Assembly (NCBI GenBank): GCA_046154185.1
Contig: JBJXGE010000032.1
Span: 1-64,000 of the forward strand
DNA length: 64,000 nucleotides
Direction: 5' to 3'
DNA from: JBJXGE01 sp046154185
Lineage (GTDB): Bacteria; Planctomycetota; UBA8108; UBA1146; JAJFFE01
Positions 35,809 to 48,547 of this stretch are shown one piece after another. Made by a program: the position numbers and the translations under genes. The notes beneath the pieces were generated by a model, which was not told the origin of the DNA, searched no databases, and was given only the letters and a program-made list of their open reading frames with translations. How positions within the stretch are numbered: position 1 is the stretch's first letter; the number at the start of each line of letters is the position of its first letter.

Positions 35809-38442
35809 ATGTGGTACTCGAGAAATCTGTGCGCCGTTTTACTGCTGGCCATCGGGGTGTTCTCCTTGCCTGTTTTCGGTCAACTCGCGGCGACAAGCCA
35901 AACGCCACTCAGCGCGCCGGTGCGCGATGCGTTGCTCCTCACCGGCGGGACAATTCAGTCGCTCACTTTTAGTTTTGATCCCGTCCATGAAACGCTCTAC
36001 ACGGCCATCGACGCGGATGGCGCGACGTACACGCTGGTGCTCGATCGGCACTCGCTCCGCAGTGATTCTTTCCAGTTACTCGTCGACGTGGGCGGTAATC
36101 AGCTCGTGCGCTACCCCGAGCCGCGGGTTTGTACGTACAAGGGCACAGTTGTCGAAGACAGCAGTCTGCGCGCGCGCGGCTCGTTCTACGATGGCGGCCT
36201 GCGCGCGATGGTGTTCGGCCCGACCAGCACCTGGAGCATTCAACCGCTCCGAGACGTATTATCGGGTGCGCCGTTAGACCAGCACGTTGTCTATCGCGGC
36301 GATCAAGTCCGACCCGATGGCAGTGTCTGCGGGCTCGACACGAGTCAGATTCCGGCTCCGACCGGCGGTGGCGCCGCGCCTTTCGGCGGCACCGGCATCA
36401 AAGTGTGCGAGCTCGGACTCGATGCGGACTTTGAGTATTACCAAGACAGCAGTTCGAGCGTGAGCGCGACCGTCAACGACCTCGAGAACATCATCAACCT
36501 CGTCGAGGCGGCGTACGAGGTGCCGGGCATCCTGATCCACTACGATGTGACGGTGATCATCGTGCGCACGGCTTCGGGGACGTACACGACGAGTAGTCCA
36601 GGCGGACTCCTCACGCAATTTGAGAACCGCTGGCAGCTTTCGCCGGAGTCGACCATCCAACGCGACGTTGCCCACCTCTTTACCGGCCGCAATCTCGACG
36701 GCACGACGATCGGCATCGCGAACTTGAGCGCGATCTGCTCGTCGAGTTTCGGCTACGGTCTTTCCGAGTCGAAATACACCAGCAACATCAATCTGCGGAC
36801 GTCTCTCACGGCGCACGAGCTCGGTCACAACTGGTCCGCCACGCACTGCGATTCGGCGCCGGGTGATTGCCACATCATGTGCTCGTCCAACGGCGGCTGC
36901 GACGGCATACCGCCCGTGAGCTTCGTCGGACAATCGACGACGCAAATTTTTAACTTTCGAAATTCGCGCACGTGCTTACACGATCTGCCGGAATCCGCCG
37001 CGCTTCCGTTCACCGATAACTTTCCGTCGACGTCGATCAACACTGGCCTGTGGTCGTACATCGACGGCCCATCGTCCGGCACCGGCGGTGTCGCGGAACC
37101 GTCGGCGCCCAACTCGCTGACGCTCAACGCGACCGGCTCGGGGCTCTACTCTGATGATGACATCCGCTCGACTTTCATTTTGCTGCTAGGGATCACCGCG
37201 CCGACTCTTCAATACTCTACCCAACACCGCGGCGTGCCGGCGGGCGGGGTACTCCACGTCGAGTATTGGCGCACGAGTGAAGAATGGGTCAGCCTCAACG
37301 TGCTGACGTCGGACGGCATCGATGAGTCGGTCTACACGACACACACGCACTTGCTGCCGGCGAACGCCCGGCACAACGAGTTCCGCCTGCGTTTTCGCGT
37401 CGATGTCGCCTCGGCGAGTCAAAACTGGTACGTCGACAACGTCAGCCTCACCAACGGCAGCCCGCCGGCCGATGAACCGCCCTTTTTGTCGGTGGTCTCG
37501 CCGAGCGCTGGCCCCCTGACTGGCAACTCCTTCGTCAACGTGCTCGGCTCGTTCTTCACTTCCGACGCTTCGGTCTTCTTCGGCGGCGCGCCGCTCGTGT
37601 CGCCGCAATATGTCAACTCGACACTGATCACCGGGCTCACGCCGCCCGCAGTGGTTTCCGGTCCGGTCGTCGTCAGCATCAGTCAAGCCTCAGGGAGCGA
37701 CTTCTTGTCCGAGGGATACCTATACGCGCAGAGCAATCTGCAGCTCGAAGGCGCCCAGGGATTCATCGGTTCGATCACCGAGGCGGGTATTTTCGCGAGT
37801 ACCGATAGCCCGCTGGAAGGTTATTCGATTGCCGTCGACTTTGATGGTCAGCACATCGACATCGTCGAAGTCACGGTCGTCGGCACCGGCGCGGATGGCG
37901 CCGATTTCGTCGCACCGAACTACTCCAATAACCCGACCGATAGTTGGTGGACGATTGGCGTACTGATGGACTTGTCGCCCCCGATCGTCGACGTCGTGCC
38001 GGCCGGCATCGGACAGTCGATCGCGGTCGCCCGCTATGCCGTCTCTCCGACCGCGCCCGTTGGAACGTTCGTCCAAACGACCCTCGTCAACGGCATTGGC
38101 GTACCGCCGGTCGATAACATCTTCTCGATCTCTGGTGGTACGGCGGTCGTACCGAGTTTCACGCAGGGCTTGATCCAAATCCTCGCCGGTGGGTTCGTGC
38201 GCGGCGATGCCAACGATGACGGAATCGTGGACATCGCCGATCCAGTGACGACGCTCAACTACTTGTTCGCAATGGGACCGGCGAGTTGCCTCGACGCGTT
38301 GGATTCGAATGACGATGGTCAACTCAACGTCGCCGACCCAATCTTCTCGCTGTCCTACCTGTTCTCGCAAGGAACGCCGCCCCCGGCACCGTTCCCCGGC
38401 GAGGGCGCAGATCCGACCGCGGACACGCTCGGCTGCTTGTGA
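35809..38442 (+). CDS. Secreted M12B-like zinc metalloprotease with IPT/TIG and dockerin-like tail
   Basis: 877 aa from ATG 35809, after GGATGGAG. A signal peptide covers residues 1-25. The zinc site is HELGHNWSATH at His336, Glu337, His340 and His346, the extended HExxHxxGxxH-like form of reprolysins but with Ser in place of Gly. Cys-rich loops around it suggest disulfides. After residue ~400 comes a beta-sandwich like a MAM/jelly-roll unit ending YVDNVSLT, then an IPT/TIG unit (SVVSPSAGPLTGNSFVNVLG). The end has two Ca-binding dockerin-type loops (DANDDGIVDIADPVTTLNYLF and DSNDDGQLNVADPIFSLSYLF, named here as a repeated pattern) and a final Cys. This tail type is common in planctomycete exported proteins. 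Confidence 0.88.
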   Translation: MWYSRNLCAVLLLAIGVFSLPVFGQLAATSQTPLSAPVRDALLLTGGTIQSLTFSFDPVHETLYTAIDADGATYTLVLDRHSLRSDSFQLLVDVGGNQLVRYPEPRVCTYKGTVVEDSSLRARGSFYDGGLRAMVFGPTSTWSIQPLRDVLSGAPLDQHVVYRGDQVRPDGSVCGLDTSQIPAPTGGGAAPFGGTGIKVCELGLDADFEYYQDSSSSVSATVNDLENIINLVEAAYEVPGILIHYDVTVIIVRTASGTYTTSSPGGLLTQFENRWQLSPESTIQRDVAHLFTGRNLDGTTIGIANLSAICSSSFGYGLSESKYTSNINLRTSLTAHELGHNWSATHCDSAPGDCHIMCSSNGGCDGIPPVSFVGQSTTQIFNFRNSRTCLHDLPESAALPFTDNFPSTSINTGLWSYIDGPSSGTGGVAEPSAPNSLTLNATGSGLYSDDDIRSTFILLLGITAPTLQYSTQHRGVPAGGVLHVEYWRTSEEWVSLNVLTSDGIDESVYTTHTHLLPANARHNEFRLRFRVDVASASQNWYVDNVSLTNGSPPADEPPFLSVVSPSAGPLTGNSFVNVLGSFFTSDASVFFGGAPLVSPQYVNSTLITGLTPPAVVSGPVVVSISQASGSDFLSEGYLYAQSNLQLEGAQGFIGSITEAGIFASTDSPLEGYSIAVDFDGQHIDIVEVTVVGTGADGADFVAPNYSNNPTDSWWTIGVLMDLSPPIVDVVPAGIGQSIAVARYAVSPTAPVGTFVQTTLVNGIGVPPVDNIFSISGGTAVVPSFTQGLIQILAGGFVRGDANDDGIVDIADPVTTLNYLFAMGPASCLDALDSNDDGQLNVADPIFSLSYLFSQGTPPPAPFPGEGADPTADTLGCL

Positions 38443-38534
38443 ATTGGTGATGCGATACGGGCAGTCACCTCGCGCGGAAAAACCTTCGAGTTAGAATGCG
38501 CCGCACGCAGTAACTCGAAAGCAGGCGTTTCTTC

Positions 38535-41500
38535 GTGTCCGCGGACTCTGTGCCCGGTGTTAGATTCGATAGCACGGCCTCGTTGCCCGCAAACGTCGCG
38601 GCGCTCGATGTCGTAGGCGCTCTTATCGGCGGGCGATATCGACTCGGGCCACTGCTTGGCCGCGGTGGTTCCGGGCAAGTTCACGCCGCGATCGACGTCG
38701 CAAACGATCACGAAGTCGCGATCAAGCTCATCATCGATTGTGCCCCATCGGAAATCTCGCGCATCAGTCGCGAAGTCGCGGCACTCCGCCTCCTCCAGTT
38801 TCCCGGCGTCGTGCGCTTGCGCGGCGAAGGCCGCGACGGCGATCTCTTTTTCATCGTGATGGACCGCATCGACGGCACGCCGTTTCCCGGCCTCGCCGCG
38901 CCGCCAGTCGACTGGGAACGCATCGCGCCGACCGTCGAGGCGCTCCTCGAGTGTCTCGCGCGCGTCCATGCGACCGGCGTGCTGCATCGCGACCTCAAAC
39001 CGAGCAACATTCTCGTCGACACGCACGGACGCCCGACCTTGCTCGATTTTGGCTTGTCGTGGGGCCCAGAACTCGGTAGTCGCATTACCGGTCGCGGTCG
39101 ACTCGTCGGCACGCCGCAATATCTCGCGCCCGAACAAATCTGCGGGCAACCGCTCGATGCCCGCACGGATCTCTACGCGCTCGGCGTCATGCTCTACGAA
39201 AGTCTTGGCAATCGCCCGCCGCACGCGACGCGTGACCTGCAGCAACTGCTCACGGCGCGGCTCGCCCGGCCGCCGATTCCCTTGCGACGCGTCGCGCCCG
39301 CAGTGCCCGAGCGCGTCGCTCAACTCATCGACGACTTGTTGGCGACCGATCCCGCTGAGCGGCCACGCTCAGCGTGGGCCGCGCTCGCGCGTTTGCGCGC
39401 CGAGAGCGGGCCGGAAGAATCTTTCACGCTTCCGCGCCTCGGCAATGACTCGCTTCTCCACGATTCACTCGCCGCGCTGCGAGCCCGGCGTTCGATCGAC
39501 ATTTGCGGTGCACCCGGCGCCGGCAAGTCGCGTCTCTTACGCGACCTCGCCGATTCGGCGCAGCGAACCGGCGAGCGCGTGATCTGGGCATTACCCAGTC
39601 GCACGCCGTTCGGCTCGCTCGAGCAAGTGGCCGCGACCAGCGAATGGCACGGCGCTTCGCTCGACGAGCACCTGAACGGACTCGTGAATCAACTCATCAC
39701 GCTCACGACGCACGGCTATATTTTGGTCGCGGACGATTGGGAGGCGCTCGACGAGTGGAGCCAGCAAGTCATCGAGCGCTGTCGTGGTCGCGCGTGCATC
39801 GTGCGCGCGAGCCGCGGCGAGCTTGCGCACGCGCTCCGCATCGAGCCGCTTTCGAAGCGCGAGTTACAGGCGTTGTTCGCGGGGCCCGACTTGGTTTGGC
39901 ATCTGCGCGAAGACGCCGCGCACGAGTTGCATCGCCGGACGCTCGGCAATCCGGCGCGTGTGGTGGACGAAGTGCGGGTTTGGCTCACTTCCGGTATCGC
40001 GCGTTGGCAGGAGGAGGCGGCGAACGATGTGCGCGCGAGCGGCGCGTTCACAAGATCGCCCTCTGCCGCGCAGCAACTCGAAATCTCACGGCCGGCGCTC
40101 GATCGCCTGCGCGTCGGCTTGCCGGCGCTCTCGGGCACACTGCGCATCGATGCTGCGCCGCCTTCGATGAGTTACGAGTTGGAAGACTTGCTCTGCTGGC
40201 TCCAGCTCGCGAGTCCGCACGCTTCGAAACAGCTACTCGCGCGCGCCACCGGCCAAGCGGAATGGCAAGTAGAAGCGGGTCTCGTCCAGCTCGAACGCAA
40301 AGGCGCGATCCGTGCGCTCGTGAGCGGCGTTCACGAAGCGCTCGTGCCGGCGTCCGCGCTGCAAGGATGGGGATCCGATGCACAAGCGGCGGCGCATCGG
40401 AAGGTCGCAGGGCTCCTGCCTGCGGGTAGCGAAGGCCGACTCCAACATCTCATCGCCGGCGGAGAAGACACCGCGGTGGTCGCCGAGGCGCTCGTCGTGG
40501 CACGGCACTGCATCGACGCCGGCCGCATCGGTGACGCGACGGCGGCGTTGGCCGAGGCGATGGCAGTGGCCCGAGGGCAAGCCAACGCGACGGGTGCGTT
40601 TGAGATTGCGGCCGAATGGACACGCGCGGTTTTCTCGCAAGCCACCGTCGCGGGATTCGCGAGTTTGCAGCGCGAATTGACGGTCTTGCTCAACGCGGGC
40701 TTGCCGGTCGCGCCGCTCGTCGCACTCGTGACGGCATCGATCGCCGCACTCGGCGGTGTCGATAGAGAAAGCGACCCACACACGGCGTTGATGCTCGCGC
40801 GTGCGTTGCCAACATTCGAGCACGCGTCGCTCGAACACTGTCGCCAGAGTGTGCGCATCCTGGCGGCGAAGCGGCTCGGTCCAGCCGCGCACGAAGCAGA
40901 GCTGTCGGCGCTCGAGGCCGAAGCGAGCGCCACGGCGTCGCCCAAAACGCGCGCGAATTTCGCGACTTGGCGCGCCCACTTGCTCTATACGCAAGGCCAG
41001 TTCGCCGCGGCGGCGCGACTCCACCTCGAGGCCGCGGCCGCGCTCGATTCGGGACCGGCGCGCATCGGCGTCCTCTTGAATGCCGCGGCGAGTTGGCTCG
41101 AAGCGAACCTGCTCGCGGAAGCGGGCGAACTCGCGGAAGAGGCGGCGGCGCACGCCGCCGCCGGTCGACTGAGCTTGCTCGAAGCGCGCGCCCACTGGTT
41201 ATTGCGCAGCATCGCCTATCGAAGCCGACGCTTGAGCGCGCCGAACTTCGAACTTGTCGATGCGGTCTCGCGACTCAATATCCCAGCGCTCACTGCGCAA
41301 GTTTGTTTGACGGAAGCGGCCTTGGCGTGGCGGCGCGGCGAACACAAATCCGCCCGCGAACTCGCGCACGCCGCGGAAACTTCTTGGCGAACGGCCGGTC
41401 AGCCGCTCTTCGCAATGCTCGCGCATGGACTCGGCCGCGTCGCGGTGGATGCAAGAAGCGGCGGCCAGCCGCCGCTCCCCGAAGCGACCCTACTCAGCGC

Positions 41501-41699
41501 GCTCCGCGATTGCCGTCACCCGGCCATCGCCGTGCAAGTCATCGGCCTCGAACGGCGCGCGAGCGGCGGCGCTTCGCCGCAGGTCATCGAGCTGCAGGCC
41601 ACCTACGCCGAAGCGTTGAAACGCGAAGACTGGCACGTCTGGCGTGAAGTGCTCGCGATTGCCGAAGCACTTGACCCCGAGATTCCAGCCGGCGGATGA
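38535..41699 (+). CDS. Ser/Thr kinase - STAND-type ATPase - TPR fusion
   Basis: 1,054 aa from GTG 38535. Kinase domain about residues 30-285 with GRGGSGQVHAA, AIKLI, HRDLKPSNILVD, DFGLSWG and GTPQYLAPEQ. Then an ATPase domain with P-loop GAPGAGKS at 325-332 and a Walker B-like stretch YILVADDWE near 395-403. The last ~450 residues are Ala-rich helices of TPR type. No membrane span is seen, so it is likely cytoplasmic. Such kinase-ATPase-TPR proteins act as large signal switches in the manner of PknK/MalT. It may be co-transcribed with the small gene 55 bases downstream. Confidence 0.88.
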   Translation: MSADSVPGVRFDSTASLPANVAALDVVGALIGGRYRLGPLLGRGGSGQVHAAIDVANDHEVAIKLIIDCAPSEISRISREVAALRLLQFPGVVRLRGEGRDGDLFFIVMDRIDGTPFPGLAAPPVDWERIAPTVEALLECLARVHATGVLHRDLKPSNILVDTHGRPTLLDFGLSWGPELGSRITGRGRLVGTPQYLAPEQICGQPLDARTDLYALGVMLYESLGNRPPHATRDLQQLLTARLARPPIPLRRVAPAVPERVAQLIDDLLATDPAERPRSAWAALARLRAESGPEESFTLPRLGNDSLLHDSLAALRARRSIDICGAPGAGKSRLLRDLADSAQRTGERVIWALPSRTPFGSLEQVAATSEWHGASLDEHLNGLVNQLITLTTHGYILVADDWEALDEWSQQVIERCRGRACIVRASRGELAHALRIEPLSKRELQALFAGPDLVWHLREDAAHELHRRTLGNPARVVDEVRVWLTSGIARWQEEAANDVRASGAFTRSPSAAQQLEISRPALDRLRVGLPALSGTLRIDAAPPSMSYELEDLLCWLQLASPHASKQLLARATGQAEWQVEAGLVQLERKGAIRALVSGVHEALVPASALQGWGSDAQAAAHRKVAGLLPAGSEGRLQHLIAGGEDTAVVAEALVVARHCIDAGRIGDATAALAEAMAVARGQANATGAFEIAAEWTRAVFSQATVAGFASLQRELTVLLNAGLPVAPLVALVTASIAALGGVDRESDPHTALMLARALPTFEHASLEHCRQSVRILAAKRLGPAAHEAELSALEAEASATASPKTRANFATWRAHLLYTQGQFAAAARLHLEAAAALDSGPARIGVLLNAAASWLEANLLAEAGELAEEAAAHAAAGRLSLLEARAHWLLRSIAYRSRRLSAPNFELVDAVSRLNIPALTAQVCLTEAALAWRRGEHKSARELAHAAETSWRTAGQPLFAMLAHGLGRVAVDARSGGQPPLPEATLLSALRDCRHPAIAVQVIGLERRASGGASPQVIELQATYAEALKREDWHVWREVLAIAEALDPEIPAGG

Positions 41700-41754
41700 T
41701 AAGTGCTGCGCCGAATGAGCCGATTTTCGCATTTTCGAATCATCGGGAGGAATC

Positions 41755-42036
41755 ATGCTGCAAGTGGACCTGGGTACGATCGACGTCTTCACGATGCAAG
41801 TGAACGGGCAGAAGATCGCATCTGTCAGCATCGAACAAGGCGCGTCGCCGAATATCTACATCGAGACCTGGGTCGTGGTCCCCAATCTCTCGTTCCCGCT
41901 CAATGGGAGCTTTTGGGCGAAGCGCATCAGCAATGCGCCGACGCCGCTCGCCAGCCTCAAACAAAACTTGAACAGCGCCGACCGCGTCTTCGTCGTGCGG
42001 GCCGAGATTACGCAACTCACGGCGGAGAAATCCTGA
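41755..42036 (+). CDS. Small protein of unknown function
   Basis: 93 aa with a strong ribosome site (GGGAGGA, 5 bases before ATG 41755). It is hydrophilic, without signal peptide or membrane span, and looks beta-rich (VDLGTIDVFTMQVNGQKIA, YIETWVVVP). I do not recognise the family. It lies 55 bases after the kinase-ATPase gene, so it may be its partner or a separate unit. Its last 20 bases overlap the end of the convergent esterase gene. Confidence 0.65.
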   Translation: MLQVDLGTIDVFTMQVNGQKIASVSIEQGASPNIYIETWVVVPNLSFPLNGSFWAKRISNAPTPLASLKQNLNSADRVFVVRAEITQLTAEKS

Positions 42037-43303
42037 CACCCGCAAGTACCTTCGACTTCGCCAATGGGTCGTCCCCGAGTTTTTTCAACCACGCGAGCGC
42101 ATAGTATGCCTCGAAGGTAGCAGGCGCTTTCACTAACAAATCGGCCAGCGTCGCCTCAGCTTTGGCGCGGTCCGACTGGTAGAGATCGCGGGCTTGGCCG
42201 AAGAGGCGGCGGCCTTCGACGCGCTGTTCGCCGCGCAGTTTTTCGTAGTGCTTGACGAGTTCGGCGGCGGTTTGCGTGGGACCGTGGAGGCGCCAGAACT
42301 CGAGCCACTTCGGGACCCATGCTTCACCTGGTTTCGTGGCCATCAGCTTGGCCATGGCGGCGACTTGCTTTTTCGCGGCGGCTTCGGCGGCTTTGATGAT
42401 ACCCTGCGCCGTTTGCTTGGCGCCGCCCTTCGCGCCGAGTTCGAGTGCCGTGCGCGCACTCTCGATCGCCCAGCCCCACTCGCCGAGTCCGGCCCACTTT
42501 TCGCCGAGCGCGGCGCACTTCTGCGCGTCATTCCCGACCTGGGAATCGAGCCAATCGAGCGCCTCGTCGACCGGCGCCAGCATGAATTCATGGCCGAGAT
42601 TCTTCGGCGCGAAGAGTCGTAAGCGCGGGTATCCCATCGCGCGAAACACATCGTAGCCGTGCTTGCCGTCTTCGAAGGGCACCACTGGATCGCGCTGACC
42701 ATGGATCACGGCGATCGCGATCTTGCGCTGCTTGGCGAGCAGATCCGGACGCTCTTCCCACAAGTTGGGTTCGTTCTGTGACCAGCAATTGCCCGCCATC
42801 GGAATTGCGCCGTGATAGAGGTCCGGAAAAAGTGTGATGACGCTGTAGGTCAGGAACCCGCCCTGCGAATGACCACCCACGTAGATGCGCGTCACGTTGA
42901 ACGCGGCTTTCACATCGCGGGTGATTTCGGCGACGTAACGAGCGCTATCGAACGTGAAGTTATTGGCGCCATAGGGCGCGTCACCGGTTTCGCCGTTCGG
43001 GCACACCAGGAGATCATCTTTCGCCCAGCCCATTTGCTCGAACGAACCGAGATAATTCATGCCGTTCATGTTCGAGCCGTGCAGAAACACGACCATGCGC
43101 GCGCCGCGCTTCGCGTCGTAGCTCGCCGGCACACGCAAAAAATAGCGCATGCCGAGCTTCGCCTTCAGCAGCGCCTTCGTGCCGGGCTTGACCACGTTCG
43201 GCTGCTCGACTTCAGGCAATCGATCCTGCGCGGTAACCTCGGACGCAAGCCCAATCGCCAGGCCGACGACCAGCGTCGGCGCCCACAATGCGCGGTGAAA
43301 CAT
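42017..43303 (-). CDS. Secreted alpha/beta-hydrolase (feruloyl-esterase / PHB-depolymerase type)
   Basis: 428 aa. A signal peptide covers residues 1-25 (TLVVGLAIGLASEVTA). The alpha/beta fold shows VVFLHGSNMNG, the nucleophile Ser146 in GHSQGG, an acid in GQRDPVVP near residue 200 and His in GHEFM near 238. The region after 250 is helical and TPR-like (AALGEKWAGLGEWGWAIESA), which is unusual for the family. It probably hydrolyses an ester outside the cytoplasm. The substrate is not known. Confidence 0.85.
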   Translation of the reverse strand: MFHRALWAPTLVVGLAIGLASEVTAQDRLPEVEQPNVVKPGTKALLKAKLGMRYFLRVPASYDAKRGARMVVFLHGSNMNGMNYLGSFEQMGWAKDDLLVCPNGETGDAPYGANNFTFDSARYVAEITRDVKAAFNVTRIYVGGHSQGGFLTYSVITLFPDLYHGAIPMAGNCWSQNEPNLWEERPDLLAKQRKIAIAVIHGQRDPVVPFEDGKHGYDVFRAMGYPRLRLFAPKNLGHEFMLAPVDEALDWLDSQVGNDAQKCAALGEKWAGLGEWGWAIESARTALELGAKGGAKQTAQGIIKAAEAAAKKQVAAMAKLMATKPGEAWVPKWLEFWRLHGPTQTAAELVKHYEKLRGEQRVEGRRLFGQARDLYQSDRAKAEATLADLLVKAPATFEAYYALAWLKKLGDDPLAKSKVLAGVRISPP

Positions 43304-43511
43304 CTGTCCATCCTGCCGGTGCTGACTTTGTATTTCGGAAGGCGCCCAAAACGCGGGCTATTTCATGATTCGCCCGGTTCGATTGCAAGCTCGACTCTGT
43401 AACTAATCGGTCACACGCGGGACCCCTTAGGTTGAGAAGCGACGAATGCCGATACCGACGGAAGCGTCGCCAGCCGAGGTCGGCGCTGACACAAACTAAG
43501 GACACACAAGT

Positions 43512-45631
<2,120 letters not shown>

Positions 45632-45635
<4 letters not shown>

Positions 45636-48547
45636 ACCCACTCAAGGCGATCTGCGCCCACGGACAAAGCGTGTGGCTCGACACGATGAGCCGCAGTCTC
45701 ATCGGCTCGGGGGAACTCAAACAGCTCATCGAGCGCGACGGCCTCACCGGCGTCACCACGAATCCCGCCATCTTCGAGAAAGCGATCGCCGGTTCGGCCG
45801 ACTACGATTCGATCATCAATACGCAGGCCCGCGCCATCCTGGACGCGAAAGCGATCTACGAGTCCATCGCGATCCGCGAAGTGCAGGAAGCCGCGGATCT
45901 CTTGTTTCCAGTCTACGAGCGCAGCGCGCGTCGCGATGGCTACGTGAGCCTCGAGGTCTCGCCGTTTCTCGCGCACGACACGACCGGCACGCTCGCCGAA
46001 GCGCGCCGACTTTGGCAGCGCGTCGCGCGACCAAATGTGATGATCAAAATCCCAGGTACGCCGGCCGGCATACCAGCCGTGCAAACACTCATCGCCGAAG
46101 GCGTGAACGTCAACGTCACGCTCTTGTTTCGCCGCGAGTTCTTCTTGGAAGTCGCTGAGGCCTTTGTGCGGGGGATCGAGTTGCGCGTCGAGAATGGCGG
46201 CGACCCAACCGGCGTGGCCAGCGTCGCGAGTTTCTTTGTGAGTCGGGTCGACACCCTCGTCGATGGCCTGCTAGCCGCGCGCATCCAGACTGAAACCGAT
46301 CGCGAGCGTCGCACGCAACTAAAACAACTAGAGGGGCAGGCTGCGATCGCGAACGCCAAGCAAGTCTACGACGACTGGCAGCAGTTGTTCGGCAGTGCCC
46401 GTTGGCAGACCTTGGCGGGACGCGGTGCCCAGCCGCAGCGGCTCTTGTGGGCATCGACGAGCACCAAGAATCCGGCGTACCGCGATGTCATGTACGTTGA
46501 AGGGCTCATCGGGCGCGATACCGTGAACACGCTGCCAGCGCCAACTTTCGCGGCGTTTCGCGATCACGGCGTCGTCGCCGAGACACTGTCGCAAGATCGC
46601 GCCGGCGCCCGCCGTACCATCGCCGCGCTCGCCGCGCACGGCATCGACCTTGGGCAGGTTGCCGATCGGTTGCTCAACGAAGGCTTGCAGCTCTTCATGG
46701 ACGCCTTTGATCGGCTGCTCGGCGCCGTCGAGCGGAAGCGCCAGGCTGTCCTCAAGAAAGACTTCGCGTCGCTGGCGATCGAACTGCCGGAGCCATTCAA
46801 GCGACTCGTCGATGCGCGCCTCGAGAACTGGCGCGCGACCGGCAATGTGCGCCGCCTGTGGGGCGCGGACGCCAGTCTGTGGAGTGGCGGCGACGAAGCG
46901 CGTTGGCTTGGCTGGCTCGACATCGCCCGGCAACTGGGCGGTACCGTCTCGCAACTCCAGAACTTCGCCGCCACGGTGCGCGCCAAGGGTTATTCGCACG
47001 CTTTGCTGCTCGGCATGGGCGGATCGAGCCTGGGCCCGGAAGTCCTCAAGCTGACTTTCGGAGCTAAACGCGGCTACCCGAAACTCGAAGTGCTCGACTC
47101 CACGGATCCCGCACAAGTGCGGGCGATCGAGGAACGCATCGATCTCGCGAACACGCTGTTCATTGTGTCGAGTAAGAGCGGTAGCACGCTCGAGCCGAAC
47201 ATTTTCAAAGACTACTTCTTTGCGCGGCTTGTCGAGCGCGTCGGCCCGGTGCAAGCGGCCGAGCAGTTTGTCGCGATCACCGATCCAGGTTCACAACTCG
47301 AGCGCGATGCGCGCCGCGATGGTTTCGCCAGCGTCTTTTCCGGCGTCGCGTCGGTCGGCGGTCGCTACTCCGTGTTGTCGATGTTCGGTATGGTGCCGCT
47401 CGCCGCGAGCGGCATCGACGTCGAGCGTTACGTCAACGCGACGCAATCGATGGTGCACGCTTGCGCGGCGTGGGTGCCGCCCACCGAGAATCCAGGCGTA
47501 CAGCTCGGTGTCGCGCTCGGCGAGTTGGCGCTCAAAGGTCGCGATAAGCTCACGATCGTCGCGTCGCCCGGTATCTTCGATCTCGGCGCTTGGCTCGAAC
47601 AACTCGTCGCCGAATCGACGGGCAAATCGGGCCTCGGCATCATTCCCGTCGATCGGGAGAACGTCACCGCGCCGGCCGCCTACGGCGCCGATCGATTGTT
47701 CGTGTACTTGCGCCTCGACGACGCCCCCGACGCCGCCCAAGATTCGGCCATCAACGCGCTCGCACGCGCCGGTCACCCGGTCGTGCGGATCCAGCTCCCC
47801 CACCGCTACACGCTCGGCGCGGAGTTCTTTCGGTGGGAAATCGCGACCGCGGTGGCGGGCGCGATTCTCGGCATCAATCCGTTCAATCAGCCCGACGTCG
47901 AGGCCAGCAAGATCGAAACAAAAAAACTGACCGACGCCTACGAGCATGCCGGCAAACTGCCGAGTGAAGCGCCGGTGTTTGTGTCCTCGACCGGCATTGC
48001 AGTCTATGCCGATGCGGACAACGCAAAGTCGCTCCGGCTCGCGCAAGCCGGCGACGACTTAGCGACGGCGCTGCGTGCGCTCCTCGCGCGTCTCGCGCCT
48101 GGCGATTACTTTGCAATCCTCGCGTACCTCCACATGAGTGACGAGTTTCACGGCGTGCTGCAGGACATCCGCCACATGGTGCGCGATGCGACGCGCAGCG
48201 CGACTTGCCTCGGTTTCGGACCACGGTTTCTCCACTCGACCGGCCAAGCTTACAAAGGGGGACCGAATAGCGGCGTGTTTCTGCAAATCACCGGTGCTGA
48301 CGCGACGGATTTGGGGGTGCCGGGTCGCAAATTTACATTCGGCGTCGTGAAAGCCGCGCAAGCGCGCGGCGACTTGCAAGTGCTCATCGAGCGCCGGCGA
48401 CGCGCGTTGCGCATTCACTTGCCGGCCGACACGCGGGCCGGCCTGCGCGTGTTGCGCGACGCCGTGCGCCAAGCGCTGATCCAACTCGCGGAAGCGCGTG
48501 AACCGTCAACCGAAGCGAGTGAGGAGGTTGGCACAAGATGCAATTAG
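45632..48547 (+). CDS. tal-pgi: Transaldolase - glucose-6-phosphate isomerase fusion
   Basis: 971 aa. Residues about 1-370 are transaldolase (GVTTNPAIFEKAI, the Schiff-base Lys in NVMIKIPGTPAG, STKNPAYRDVMYVEGLIG as a family pattern). Residues about 390-950 are glucose-6-phosphate isomerase (LLGMGGSSLGPEVL, VSSKSGSTLEPN, GGRYSVLSMFGMVPLAA, KGGPNSGVFLQIT). The fusion joins the non-oxidative branch to the entry of glucose 6-phosphate. Such fusions are known in several bacterial groups, cyanobacteria among them. It overlaps tkt by 4 bases and gnd by 10, so coupled translation is likely. Confidence 0.96.
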
